Assembly (NCBI GenBank): GCA_903813345.2
Contig: CAIIXF020000005.1
Span: 21,515,375-21,579,374 of the forward strand
DNA length: 64,000 nt
Direction: 5' to 3'
DNA from: Owenia fusiformis
Lineage: Eukaryota > Annelida > Polychaeta > Sabellida > Oweniidae
How positions within the stretch are numbered: the stretch's first letter is position 1; every line of letters starts with the position of its first letter. The notes beneath the pieces are model-generated. The model was not told the DNA's origin. It worked only from the letters and a program-made list of their open reading frames with translations, and did not search any database. Shown here one piece after another: positions 32,845 through 44,029 of this stretch. The translations under genes and the position numbers were made by a program.

Positions 32845-33280
32845 CAGGGTAGGCCAAAAAACGCCACTTTTTTCCACACACTATAACTTTTTCATTTTCC
32901 AACCTACATACAGCAAATTTGGTTATTATATAGTGTCAGGGGTCCTAAGAAAAATAAAATAATATAACAATTCGCTCAACTTGGATTGTATTTGATCTGA
33001 AAGAGGAGTTCAATTAGTCTGCCAACCTCTTTGATAATATATATAGATATAGCAGTATCAATTAAATGTTGACTAAGTTTCTTTCAACCTGTCTTAATTG
33101 CCAGCTTTAGTTGAGTAATTTTTAAGATTGGGAACCTTTAAACTATCATCTTGAGATATTCCCGTACCCTATACTCACTGGGCTTTTTGCTCCGTGGTCA
33201 TCAGGCCGTATCAGTTTAGGTACTCTATGCAAATTCTGTTCATTTCTCATGGCACACCACATGTTTTTTGGCCCACCCTG
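32845..33280. mobile_element. 436-bp TA-flanked MITE (CAGGGTAGGCC ends)
   Basis: Left CAGGGTAGGCCAAAAAAC, right GTTTTTTGGCCCACCCTG, with TA on both sides. Same terminal style as 24397-25488 and 54378-54819 but a different interior. No gene. Confidence 0.8.
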
Positions 33281-33572
33281 TACATTAAGAACTGTCTAAT
33301 CCGAGGGACCAGCTAAAGGCGTTTGGATTAGGAGGTGTTTACATTTTGAGGTTTTGCATTTGCAAGATTTGGGATTTTGAAGAAATAGGAACAAATTCTC
33401 AATAAATATTTATAGTTCTTTTGACTACATAGATTTATGGCATTACAGTGACGTGAAAATCCGATTCAAATGAATTTAGTCATCCTAGAAAGCCCCACCA
33501 TGAGTGAGATCATCCAAGGTTTTTTCAAACATTTAAGCAATTTTTTATGGAACATGTGATATTTTAGGAATG

Positions 33573-33670
33573 TACTAAAAACCCTACGCCCCTTCGACCC
33601 TACGACCCTTCGACTACTGGGTGTCAAAAAATTTTTGGATATATTTTTATAAAAACCCTTCGACCTTGGA
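33573..33670 (+). repeat. CCTTCGACC repeat family copy
   Basis: GGAATGTACTAAAAACCCTA, CGCCCCTTCGACCCTACGAC, then CTACTGGGTGTCAAAAAATT and AAAACCCTTCGACCTTGG. Confidence 0.8.
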
Positions 33671-34120
33671 TTGTGTACTTATTCAGAGTACAACCAATAG
33701 ATCTACATGTACCAAGCAATACATTATACGTACTTGTAATTTTTAAAGTGCTTGTACAACTGATTGACTTTCTAACAAGATTTGATTTGACGCCGTTGAT
33801 AGCATAATCCACAAAATAGCCGGTCCCTATGCAGCTTGTCCACTGAACGAAACACGACCGTACTACCTGCGAATTTCCCGGATATTGTCATTTCCCTTGT
33901 TACAGGAGGAAGTTACAGGATCGAAGTAATACTACATGTAGATCTATATCTTAGCCTATATTCAAGAAACACGATTGAAATATGAACTTAGCAGAACACG
34001 ATGTTAACCCGTACATGTCTTATGTGATGACTGACTGATGATAAAATCAGTTATTTGTTCTACTAAAATGTTCACGAGTCCCGTCCATCTTGACCATGTT
34101 GAGGTATGAGGTTCCATATC

Positions 34121-34284
34121 CAGGCCTGTCAACTGTCCCGCAATTTGCGTATTTGTCACGCATTTGCTGAAGAATTTGAAGTCACGCCAGTTATTTTTGC
34201 GTGACAGAAAATGTCACGCAAATACGCATTTTATTTTCACGCGAATTACGGATGTGTCACGCATTCCGTTCGAAATTTTTTGGC
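34121..34284 (+). mobile_element. CAGGGCTGTCAA-family 5' fragment
   Basis: CAGGCCTGTCAACTGTCCCG, then TGTCACGCATTTGCTGAAG and GTCACGCAAATACGCATTTT. The right half is missing. It lies in a block otherwise shared with the repeat near 43.1-43.2 kb. Confidence 0.75.
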
Positions 34285-34645
34285 TTCTAGGGTACCTAGT
34301 ATGCCACTATTTGGTATCAAAATAAAGAGGAGGAGTTCAACTTTCATTTGAATTACGAAAATAGCGATGTAGGTCAAAAATACTTCCGAGTTGAGCATGT
34401 TTACTACGTGTTTGCCCATCATCTCAGAATTGAGGAAATGGTAGCAAACGCGAGTTACAATAAATGGACGCTGATATCTCAAAAAGTAACCTGACTCCCT
34501 ATAATTTGATGTAGATCAATCGAAACCCTATATGAACAGGTACATTTTGATATATAACACTATGGGGGGTAAGCGTTTTAAAGTTGATCACGAACGCCAT
34601 ATGTGCAAAGTATTGATATGAATTTTCGAATTTGGTGTTGGATTA
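34285..34645 (+). repeat. dispersed repeat with a shared reading frame (WYQNKEE repeat)
   Basis: GGGTACCTAGTATGCCACTA...GGTGTTGGATTACGGTACT. Copies at 42770-43145 (minus) and, broken, 26700-26898 plus 27570-27745. A frame of about 60 codons, starting WYQNKEE and ending ASYNKWTLISQKVT then stop, is open here and in the 42.9-kb copy but has a stop in the 26.7-kb copy. I do not recognise the peptide. Confidence 0.6.
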
Positions 34646-34885
34646 CGGTACTAATACCTTAACCTAAGTGACCCAGATTAGATACGCATGCGCAATTATC
34701 AAAAGTTTTAGGGACTGATCATTTTTATGTAGGGAAAAGAAATAAGGTAAACAGCGGGTAAACAGCTAAATAGCGTGTCATTTGGAGTCCAACTTACGCA
34801 AGAACACAGGGGAACCCGGAATAGAACTATACGTAACCATGTATTAACTAGAAAAACGGGACTGAAATAAAAAATCAAAGGTCGA

Positions 34886-35005
34886 AGGGTTTTTTCATAA
34901 TCCCGTTTCAAATCCATTGCAAAAATTTTTTGACACCCAGTAGTCGAAGGGTCGTAGGGTCGTAGGGTCGAAGGGGCGAAGGGTTTTTAGTACATTCCGA
35001 TATTT
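34886..35005 (-). repeat. CCTTCGACC repeat family copy
   Basis: Minus orientation: GGTCGAAGGGTTTTTTCATA, then GACACCCAGTAGTCGAAGGG, repeated GTCGTAGGGTCG words and a TTTTTAGTACATTCC end. Confidence 0.8.
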
Positions 35006-35464
35006 TATGAAAAGTGTTCAGATTAGATAGATTAATTTTTCAAACATTACTGTTCACTGTTAAAATTGGGAGGTGTTTGCATTTCAAGGTTTTTTATAAA
35101 ATTTGAGTCAATCGGAGGGAAAACGGGACCAAAAATGTTCAAATTAGGAAGTGTTCGGATTAGCCAAGTGTTCAGATATACAGGTTTTACTGTACTACAA
35201 TTGTTTCCAATCCTTTGGAGGAAAGTGTAAACATTCAAGAGAAATGACAAGTGACACACTGGCATGGGAACTGGTCATATCAGATGTTCCCACGCTTTAC
35301 GTCCAGAAGAGGTCATTTCCCAGGATTATATAGATGAACTCTTGGCCAATCAATGATATAGTTTACATAAGAGAAATATGACTGTATGAATTCTGGGATA
35401 TTCCTGTTTTGTTGAGACAGATGAGAATAAAAGTAACCCTTTGCAAAATTGATCAAAACTGCCT

Positions 35465-36475
35465 CCAATCACATACCTGCCAACCTTACCGTATTTTTAC
35501 GGGAATCTACCGTAAATGTACCTTATTTCTGCTGAAATTAACAGTATTTTTGTTCAAACTACCGTAAAATCTACCGTTACTATTTGGAAATTCTGAAAAA
35601 TTGAAGTCTTCCCGCATTGCCCTTGTAATATTCCATTACCAACCCGAAAATAAATAGGGTCTCGACAGGTCTATGACAGTGGTTATTGCGTGCTTAGTAA
35701 GAAACTAAGTAAGCTGGCGTGTAATCAGTCAAGACACTGGGAGTATTGTGATGCAAAAACACAGTGTTCAACTGAACTACCACATGTTCTAATGTAGTTA
35801 TAAAAACACTGAAGTGTTCAAATAGTCTGTTTATGAAAGAGTTCCATGAATGCTGTGTTAGAAAAACATACTAGTACTTTATTATTTATTCATTGAAGTG
35901 TGTCAAAATCTACGCAAAATCAGTTTTTTAATCTACCGCAAAAACTACCACATTTTTTCAAAATGTCCCGCAAAAACTACCGCATTTTTTAAATCTACAT
36001 GTAAAGTAAAAGTATCGCATTTTTCAAAATCTTCCGCAAAACTAGTTTTTTTCAAAATTCTTCTCTCAAAATCAACCGTGAAACTATCGCATTTTTCAAA
36101 ATCTTCGGCAAAACTAGTTTTTCAAAAATCTACCGCAAAAAACGACCATATTTTTCAAAATCTACTGGAAAACTACCGCATTTTACAAAATTTTCCACAA
36201 AACTACAGTTTTTTAAAAGATCTATCGCAGAACTACTACATTTTTTCAAAATCAACCGTAAAACTACTACATTTTCAAAAACTTCCAAAAAAATACAGTT
36301 TTTTCAAAAATCTATCGCAAAAACTACCGATTTTTTTCAAAATCTACCGTAAAACTACCGCATTTTTGTCGAAAAATACCGCGAAAACTACTGCAATTTG
36401 AAAAAATCTACCACAAAAATACCGCAATTCAAAAAAAGCTACCGCAAGTTTTTGGTCTTAGGTTGGCAGGTATGA
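35465..36475. mobile_element. TIR element with CTACCGCAAAA tandem core
   Basis: Ends CATACCTGCCAACCTTACCG and TAGGTTGGCAGGTATG. About 35880-36460 is a degenerate tandem of 30-60 bp units such as AAAATCTACCGCAAAAACTA and CCGCATTTTTTC. An open frame of 167 codons rich in KSTAK/FSKSS words is only the translation of these units. No clear target duplication. Confidence 0.75.
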
Positions 36476-36830
36476 ATAAGGCAATGTGAGTATGTGAAAA
36501 TTGATACATGTATATCCTGCCACCCCTGCAGAATAATGGACTTGCCCACTTGGTCTCTTGGATCCACTTGTAAAATATATATAACCGATTAAATCCCATG
36601 AAATGAGGAGCAAGTGATTAAACAGTTGAAGCGACGGTAATGTCCGCCATTTGTGACAACGGTATCTGACTTTACCGTAGTCAGGCTATTCCGGTGTGAA
36701 ACGAGAGAACATGTATTTTGAGACTAGAACATCCTGTCATCAGAGATAGAAATACCACCCATTCGTTTGTCTGTTTGTCCGTCTATTTATTCAGAAAACA
36801 ACTCAATAGTTTATAGGAATACGCCTAATG

Positions 36831-37327
36831 CAGGGCTGTCAACTTGGGACCACCTAATATGAGTGACTTCAAAATGTTGGACACCTAAGTCCAAATCTGA
36901 ACACTTTTGTCCAAATTTTGAACACCTTTGGCCAACTTTTAAACACCTTTGGCCAAAGTTTGAGCACCTTTGCCAAACTTTGATCACCTCAAATTTTTCG
37001 CGCTCGCTACACTCGCGATATCGTCAACGGGGGGGGGGGGGGGGGGGGGTAGGTACGAAAATTTCCAATGAACATGCGTGACATATACGGGATTCGCGTG
37101 ACAAATCCGAACAAGTTGCGTTCGGTTTTTTTTCCGACGTTCGTATTTTTACCGTATCATAAACATATTTCGAAAAAAATTCTACAGAAATATTTTTGCG
37201 TGACAATTACCAGGTAAAATGCGTATTTGCGTGACATTTTCTGTCACGCAAAAAAAACTGGCGTGACTTCAAATTCTTCAGCAAATGCGTGACAAATACG
37301 CAAATTGCGGGACAGTTGACAGGCCTG
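36831..37327. mobile_element. CAGGGCTGTCAA-family element with 6-bp duplication, copy B
   Basis: Ends CAGGGCTGTCAACTTGGG and AGTTGACAGGCCTG, flanked by CTAATG at 36825-36830 and 37328-37333. It is the inverse of 12953-13456 with very few differences. The homopolymer is about 21 G (37029-37049) against 31 C in copy A. Recent activity is likely. Confidence 0.88.
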
Positions 37328-37333
37328 CTAATG

Positions 37334-37882
37334 GCCATAGACTTCTGATTTCTAAAATGGAAGCGAATTAAAAAAAGTTGCCTCCACAATTCTAATAATA
37401 TTCATTCATTGTTGTCTAGCCTTTAATTCAAGGATCCCTTCTTGAGAGCAGAAAAATGGGATAAAAATGAAATAAGAAAATACAGTAAATTGAATTGAAA
37501 TTAAATGTAACGCATTGTGTAATAGATGATCAAATACTTTCACGAACTGACAACACACTACGTATATATTTTTATGATTTGGAATACCTAGCCACATATA
37601 AAACACCATTGCAAAGCTTATTAGTCTTGTCTTCTTTAGTCTCCTTTCTAACAGAAGTGAATCAACCGTTACGCATTGAACTTAATTAATGGATGACAAA
37701 ACATTTTTTGCTGACTGACAATGTTACATATGGTTTGAAATAGCGAACCACGTGTACATCAAACCATTGGAAAGCTTATTTGGTGTTCTTTAATCTCATT
37801 CATAACAAAATCGAATCAAATTTTCAGGGACTGGGAAATTAAGTGTTACGCACAGAACTTTAATAATAAATCATGAAATATC
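37334..37882. other. intron 1 sequence, no gene seen
   Basis: No credible frame. TTTAATTCAAGGATCCC and a few AT-rich words only. Confidence 0.4.
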
Positions 37883-38165
37883 CAGGCCTGTCAACTGTCC
37901 CGCAATTTGCGTATTTGTCACGCATTTGCTGAAGAATTTGAAGTCACGCCAGTTATTTTTGCGTGACAGAAAATGTCACGCAAATACGCATTTTACCTGG
38001 TAATTGTCAAGCAAAAATGTTTGTGTAGAAAAATTTCCAAAAAAGATCATCTACAGCAAAAATACGAACGCCGGAAAAAAATGTACGCATTTAGTTCGGT
38101 CTTTTCACGCGAATTACGTATATGTCACGCATTCCGTTCAAAATTTTTCGTACCTACGGAGCAGT
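37883..38165 (+). mobile_element. CAGGGCTGTCAA-family 5' fragment
   Basis: CAGGCCTGTCAACTGTCCCG then TGTCACGCAAATACGCATTT, continuing to ACGTATATGTCACGCATTCC. It is truncated before the homopolymer and the right end. It is preceded by ATATC like the 34121 copy. Confidence 0.75.
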
Positions 38166-38734
38166 TTTAACTGTGAACTACGTTAAGAATTTAAGATTCA
38201 AATTGTATCATTTAAAGGCACACTATACTTAATTTAGAAGAAGAAAAAAATAATAATCATTGAAACATGTTACTCGCACACTTGCTCAAATATGACACAA
38301 AGTTTGATTTGCTTTAATATTGGAACAAGAATCTTAAATCACTATGAGATAAATAAATTATGACAAGTAGTCTGGGAGATCTGGGGTAATGTTAATCTGA
38401 GATATAAAACGACTACTCTTTTAGCATTTTCGGAGGCTTGTACTGAAATCAACATAAATCAACATGGTGTAAACTCAACATAATATTTCTAATACGTTTT
38501 CGCCAAGGCGCCTTGGAATGTCACGTGTAGTGTAAATAGGGCAAATATGAATTTATTCGAAATAGTGTGCAGACATCCTGCATTCCGACAGATGTATAAC
38601 CTTTTACCACATAATATTACTGTATGTAAGATGATCCCAATACAGATTTATTTTGTAATTATTTGAAATTCATACCTCATTGTTTTGCATAGTCTAAAAA
38701 TATAAAAAAAAGTCTTGGTAAACGTGCTGCGCGG

Positions 38735-38893
38735 TAAAACCTGTATCAATGAACATCTTTCTCTAGTGAACACCTCTTCTTATCACATATTCCTCTGACT
38801 TCTGTATTAAATTTCCTCTATGGAGTGAACATCTACCAACTGGGAACACATTTTTGGGGCTCCATATGTTCACTGTACACATGTTTTACTGCA
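38735..38893. mobile_element. pogo-like 159-bp MITE
   Basis: GGTAAAACCTGTATCAATGA at the left and TGTACACATGTTTTACTGC at the right, with GAACATC/GTTCACT words inside. CAGTAAAACCT ends are typical of pogo-type Tc1/mariner derivatives. Related ends occur at 32699 and 35160-35193. Confidence 0.55.
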
Positions 38894-40171
38894 GTTACAT
38901 CAGATAACCATAACTCTTATTCAAATGAAGTACAATCTTAAAATCTAATTTTGCATTTTCGTATTTCAAGATACACTCCACTTACCTTTTGGAACGACTA
39001 TAGAGGGTAGAACAATCCACAGTTCATACCATTATATGTATTTAGCTTCATCTTCATCAAATAATTTCACTCCAAATAATCAAGTTACCGTAAAAATGAC
39101 CATCTCAGGTAATGGAACCACAGTAGGCACTACGAAAGGCAAATACCCTATACTGAAATGAAGCTGACTATCATTTTAATGAGTTACCATGCATAAGTTG
39201 GATTGCAGTACAAACTGAGAAAAAAGCTTAAAGAGTGGTCGTATATACATTCCAGAACTGAATGGTGTACTTTTATTACGTTTCATTTTTCAGAATACTT
39301 TACAAAAAGAAAGAGATTTGACACGTTCGCTCCTCTAAAATGTAGTTGTAAAAGATATATTATAAATCTTAAATTCTTAACGTATTTCAGATTAGAAACT
39401 GCTCCGTCATAGCGGACAAAAAATTTAAACATTATTTCTTATAAAAAAAATTAAAAATACCCAATACACCAAGATCTCATTAAAACAGTTATGCTGAAAA
39501 CATAAGTAAATATTATTGTTTCATTATATCGTAGCATTAAAAAGAAATAAAAGGTACATTTTGGAGTATGATACTCCGGCGCCGTTTTCAATAGCTTTTA
39601 CTCTTAGCGTTGTTGGACTTCAAACAGAAGTTAAGTTACCCGCAAATGATATATCCATTGCATGAAGTAGGTAATTTTCTTTGATATAGCGAAACATATG
39701 AGTAAAAAATTAATTGTGAGGATTTCCTAGTGTATCTATGCAAAATAGCACGCTCCGTCACAGCGGACAATTTTTTCGATACCAGCCTGTGATTGTAAAT
39801 CTATTTTGATCCAAACTAAACTTAAATAAGAAATAAGTGACATAGTCTTGCAGACTTACAACTTGTACATGAAGGTTTGACTTGGGCTGTGATTTTAGGG
39901 TGTTTGACGCATCTTGGTGTATTGGTTTTCAGTACAATGCGCGTCGGTTATTGGTTTTCAGTACAATGCGCATCGGTATAATGCGTGTCGGTATAATGAG
40001 GTGATCCCATTTTTTATATTCTAACCATTTAGTCAGGAGAATGGAGATGTAATCGAGTTTCATATGTATGTATGTTACAACAGTATATAGGCCTATAATA
40101 TCAAACTGCAAAAGATAGCTTATTGATACAATGGCTGGCATAACTTTCATATATTAGACTAAAAGTACGTG
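38894..40171. other. intron 1 sequence, no gene seen
   Basis: AT-rich. CTCCGTCATAGCGGACAA (39402) and CTCCGTCACAGCGGACAA (39750) form a spaced direct repeat. CGGTATAATGCGTGTCGG words near 39960-40000 echo the array at 26023. No gene was recognised. Confidence 0.45.
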
Positions 40172-41430
40172 CTATTTCCAATTAAATAAGAATGAAAAAT
40201 TCAAACTGAAATTGAATAGACCTAAGCTCACCCTATGCAGACAGAGCATGTGGGAAATATTTGGACGGCAGAAATGAGCGTCTGGTGCGGATGCAACGGT
40301 CATCCCTGACCTATATTTAGACCATGTCACTAACAGTTGACGTGGTCCAAGTACTCTAACAACACAAAATATCATAATATCCTCAAACGATAAAGTTCAG
40401 GCCCGTAGCCAGGGGGGGGCTCTGGGGGCTCGGACGAGCCCCCCCCCTGATATCTCCTGGAAAAAATATGGACCTACCTTTTTGCTTCCTTGAAGAAAAA
40501 CTTGCTCTTCCCCACATTCACTGGGCAATTAAGATTTTAAAACTGGCATTACTGTGCATTGTTTTTCGAATTTGGGCATTATTTTTCAAAAGTTGGCCCA
40601 ATTTTTTTGATGGACATATTTGTGCCCCTTCCCCAATTTTGGTTTTAGGGCCCTAAAAATTTTTACGTGCAGCCCTAGGATAGGCCCAGAAAAAAAATGT
40701 TGGACCAAAAATATTGTAGGGCCTCTTTAATTGAAAGCCCATGGTTGGGTTTTACTTTTTTGGGCCTTATTTTTTCAATTTTAGGCTAAATTTTCAAAAA
40801 CGGGCCATAAATCTTCAAAATATAGGCCCAAATTTGGGTTATAGGGCCCTAAAAAGAGTTCCACGCAGCCATAGGATGGGCCCAGAAAAAGGTGTTGGCC
40901 CAAAAATATTGTAGGGCCTTTTTAGTGGGCCTCTTTGGGCATTAATTGACCTTTTAGGGCTTTATTTTTGTTTTCGATTTAAGGCCAAATTTTCAAAAGA
41001 TGGGCCATAAAGTTTTAGGGCCCTTAAATTTTACGTTCGGCCCTAGGATGGGCCCATTGTTTATTGAGCTCTGCCGCACCAAATATTTAAGCTCATAGCG
41101 AATTTTTATAAAATCACACAGAAACTGTCAAAAAACAACAATTTTAAAATATATAGGTGGGGGATAGGTTTATGCATACTGTGTTGCTATACAATGAATT
41201 ACAGTACTATTTTCACAATCTTTTTAGGTGTTAACTACACATATATGGGTACTATATACTAGTAAAAAGTTAAAAAAGGGCACGGATATTAGTATATTTG
41301 AAGTCCCAAAATGGCTTAGTTTCAGAACTATCCCAAATTTTAATTCAAAAATGACCATTGCCTCCACACCAAACGCTCATTCCTGCCGAACCAAATATTT
41401 CCCATACACTCCGTCTGCATAGGGTTTACT
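40172..41430. mobile_element. inverted-repeat element around a GGGCCC-rich core
   Basis: Left CACCCTATGCAGACAGAGCA...GAGCGTCTGGTGCGGATG is the imperfect inverse of right CACACCAAACGCTCATTCC...CCGTCTGCATAGGG. The core at 40401-41060 has repeated GGGCCCTAAAAATTTTTACG, GCCCTAGGATAGGCCCAGAA words and a GTAGCCAGGGGGGG start. A relative of the core is at 56930-57235. Confidence 0.65.
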
Positions 41431-41459
41431 CACTTCGAGAGCCATGTTAGATTTTGAAA

Positions 41460-41995
41460 CTTATGGCTCTCAAACGGAGAAGTGAACAGCTGATCAATAG
41501 TGACCTTTGAAATTGAATTAAGTCGATCCGCGGCTTACTTTTGGTCTCTAACTGTGTCTTACATCAGTATCATCAATCCGTGTAAGTATTGGAGCGCTGG
41601 AGTACTTCTTTTTCGATCAAGACTTGTAAATTGTTCATCGAGTTAAAGTTTTACAGACCTATTTCCAATATGGCGGTTTGCTAGGTGCGAGATACGCAAC
41701 GAACGAAATGAATTTTGAGAATTAGTTAGGTTCGGACAACCTCCGGAGATTTACGAAAATGTCCGAGCAGAAACCGCCATATTGGAATTTGGCAGTAAAA
41801 CGATTCAATCGACTAACAATTACAAGTCTTGATCGAAAAAGAAGTACTCCAGCGCTCCAATACTTACACGGATTGATGATACACTGATGTAAGACACAGT
41901 TAGAGACCAAAAGTAAGCCGCGGATCGACTTAATTCGATTTCAAAGGTCACGATCATTGAGCTGTCCAAATGCTCCGTGGGAAAGCTATTATATC
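41460..41995. mobile_element. about 535-bp foldback element
   Basis: The arms (about 240 bp) are near-perfect inverses: GAATTAAGTCGATCCGCGGC with GCCGCGGATCGACTTAATTC, GTATTGGAGCGCTGGAGTAC with GTACTCCAGCGCTCCAATAC, and TTCCAATATGGCGGTTT with the inverse. The loop is near 41715. Confidence 0.85.
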
Positions 41996-42117
41996 AAAAT
42001 CCAAATAGCTTTCGCAGGAAGTAACATAGGGTGAAGCTTAGACTAAATCTACATGTACAGTAAAATTTTAAATGTTTTGAAGTACTTTGAATTTAGAAAA
42101 TACGGAGTGGCTCCAGG

Positions 42118-42273
42118 ACCGACAATTGTCGGTACTGGAGACTGTCCAGGGGTATTTGCTGGGGTACCGACAATTGTCGGCACTCTATCGTCACCTAGTA
42201 GTGCCAGATAGAGAACCGACAATTGTCGGTACGCAAGTGGCTGCTACGTGTTTTTGCTAGAGAGCCGACAATT
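42118..42273. repeat. phased array of the 16-bp palindrome ACCGACAATTGTCGGT
   Basis: Copies at 42118-42133, 42166-42181 (last base C), 42215-42230 and a half copy at 42264-42273. Start-to-start spacing is 48, 49 and 49 bp. It resumes at 43562-43672 after an inserted block. Confidence 0.9.
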
Positions 42274-43561
42274 TCATAAATAAAGGCACGACTTTTACAT
42301 AACAAATAACTTCATCACTGGTAGTCTAGTGGTTAGCAAGCACGACTCAAACACACTCGGTCCCGAGTTCGAATCCCGACAGGACCAATTTTTTTCTTTT
42401 GAGGGGGGGGGCATAGTGCTTCTTTTGCAGTATGGAATCGTACAGGCATTAACTTGTAGTGAGCCATAATTTATTTCGACAAAAAATGCTTCAACTTCCA
42501 TCAAAATTGTCCTACAAGCTTCAATTAAAAAACATTTAAAGCTCTTTTCTTGTTCTATCTAATGGGTCGATATATACAGTTAGGGGAGGGGATGCTTTCG
42601 CCCCCATCGACCTCTACCCTTACTACGCCATGGCACAGGAGAAATATCTCATTTGGAATATATCACTGTTTACTTTGCGTTTGGTAGCTCTCTCATGCGA
42701 GATGGAATCGTGGCCATTAACTAAGGGAGCCAAATGCAACTTCCATCAAAAATTGTGCTATAAGATATGAGTACCGTAATCCAACACCAAATTCGAAAAT
42801 TCATAACAATACTTTGCACATATGGCGTTCGTGACCAACTATGAAACGCTTACCCCCCATAGTGTTATATATCAAAATGCACCTGTCCATATAGGGGTTC
42901 GATTGGCCAATATCAAATTATAGGGAGTCAGGTTACTTTTTGAGATATCAGCGTCCGTTTATTGTAACTCGCGTTTGCTACCACTTCCTCAATTCTGATA
43001 TGACGGGCAAACGCGTAGTAAACATGCTCACGTTCGGAACTATTTTGACCTACATCGCTATTTTCGTAATTCAAATGAAAGTTGAACTCCTCTTTATTTT
43101 GATACCAAATAGTGGCATCAGTACTAGGTACCCTAGAAGCCAACTATGAGTTATTTAGAACGATACCACAGGTTTTTAAATGGACTATATACCTTTTGGC
43201 GGATGGATATGGAACCTCATACCATACGATAAGCTTCAAACAAAAAACATTCTAGCTATTTTCTTCTATCTAATGGGTAGCAAACGCCCCTTTCTACGCC
43301 TGATCGTCTCAGGAGAAATATCCTGTCTGTTTAGAATATATATAGCCGTTTACTCTGCATTAATAGCTCTCTAACGTCTTACTTGTTCATGTTTTTTATT
43401 GGGTTTGTTCCCGGGCTACCATTTTTTGACTGGGTTTGGTAATCCCCGGGTAACCGGGGCTAATGCCCTCCCCGGGTTTTGCACTTGTTCCCAAAATATC
43501 CGTATGATATCTGAAATATCCCCCGCGCATTGCGCATGCGCCAGAAAATTCGAAAATCATT
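42274..43561. mobile_element. block inserted in the palindrome array
   Basis: It splits a palindrome copy: CCGACAATT at the left and ATTGTCGGT at the right. It contains a tRNA-like segment (42318-42388), words related to the Mutator-like foldback arms (AAGCTTCAATTAAAAAACAT, GCTCTTTTCTTGTTCTATC), the WYQNKEE repeat (42770-43145) and a CCCCGGGTAACCGGGG stretch near 43445. No intact gene. Confidence 0.6.
42318..42388 (+). other. tRNA-like segment (SINE head or tRNA pseudogene)
   Basis: ACTGGTAGTCTAGTGGTTAG (A box) and CCCGAGTTCGAATCCCG (B box) at tRNA spacing, ending AGGACCA and a T-run. The anticodon arm does not fold and the acceptor stem is unpaired, so it is not a functional tRNA. Confidence 0.5.
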
Positions 43562-43672
43562 ATTGTCGGTCCTCTAGCGTGTAAACACAGCATATCTCCC
43601 GTACCGACAGTTTATTTGTCGGTCCTCTAGCGTGCCACCACATCAGAGTCTAGAGTACCGACAATTGTCGGT
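43562..43672. repeat. palindrome array, second part
   Basis: A half copy ATTGTCGGT at 43562-43570, a copy with an enlarged centre at 43603-43623 (ACCGACAGTTTATTTGTCGGT) and a perfect copy at 43657-43672. TCGGTCCTCTAGCGTG follows the first two. Confidence 0.85.
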
Positions 43673-43725
43673 AATCTAGCCTTTACGTAAAAAATAAGCA
43701 ATCAAATGACTATATTGCAAAAGAG

Positions 43726-43807
43726 AAAAACAAGAAAATTCAGTGAAAAAATTCTGAAAATTTTCAGAAAATGAGAAATTCTTTTCACTGAATTTTCTCG
43801 TTTTTTA
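43726..43807. repeat. AT-rich hairpin
   Basis: AAAACAAGAAAATTCAGTGA pairs with TCACTGAATTTTCTCGTTTT around a CTGAAAATTTTCAG centre. About 220 bp downstream of FAM184A exon 1. Confidence 0.7.
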
Positions 43808-44029
43808 TACATTTTACAAGACAAATCTTCTCTAACAAATGTGTGGAAGGAGTGATTCCTGTTTGAAAAATAAGTACAGCTGCAGCAACTGAGATCCCGC
43901 GGGTGTTTTATGTACCGATCTCAGTGGCTACAGATGTACCTTACTCGTATTTTCAATTTTGTTTTCGAAAAAAGAAAATAGATCTATGCAGATAATGAGA
44001 TAGAGGTACAACTACAGTAACGGCCATAC

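Larger units (their letters stand above)
32576..36589. mobile_element. about 4.0-kb TIR element with 4-bp (TAAA) duplication
   Basis: Ends ATCGGTTATATATATTTT and AAAATATATATAACCGAT with arms of about 85 bp (GGATTCAAGAGACCAAGTGG and inverse). TAAA lies at 32572-32575 and 36590-36593. The interior carries pogo-like CAGTAAAACCTG/TTCAGATATACAGG words and at least four nested elements. No transposase frame survives. Confidence 0.75.
32187..36702. mobile_element. second CACCGGAATA MITE, split by a 4-kb insertion
   Basis: Left part 32187-32575 (CCTGGAATAGCCTGACAACG...GCGACGATAAA) and right part 36594-36702 (CCATGAAATGAGGAGCAAGT...CTATTCCGGTGT) together match the 502-bp element at 9963-10464. Everything between is a later insertion. 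Confidence 0.78.

Noticed and set aside
35898-36401. 167-codon open frame
   Set aside because: It is the translation of the CTACCGCAAAA tandem inside a TIR element; composition and period follow the DNA repeat.
42318-42388. Functional tRNA gene
   Set aside because: A and B boxes are present, but the anticodon and acceptor stems do not pair.
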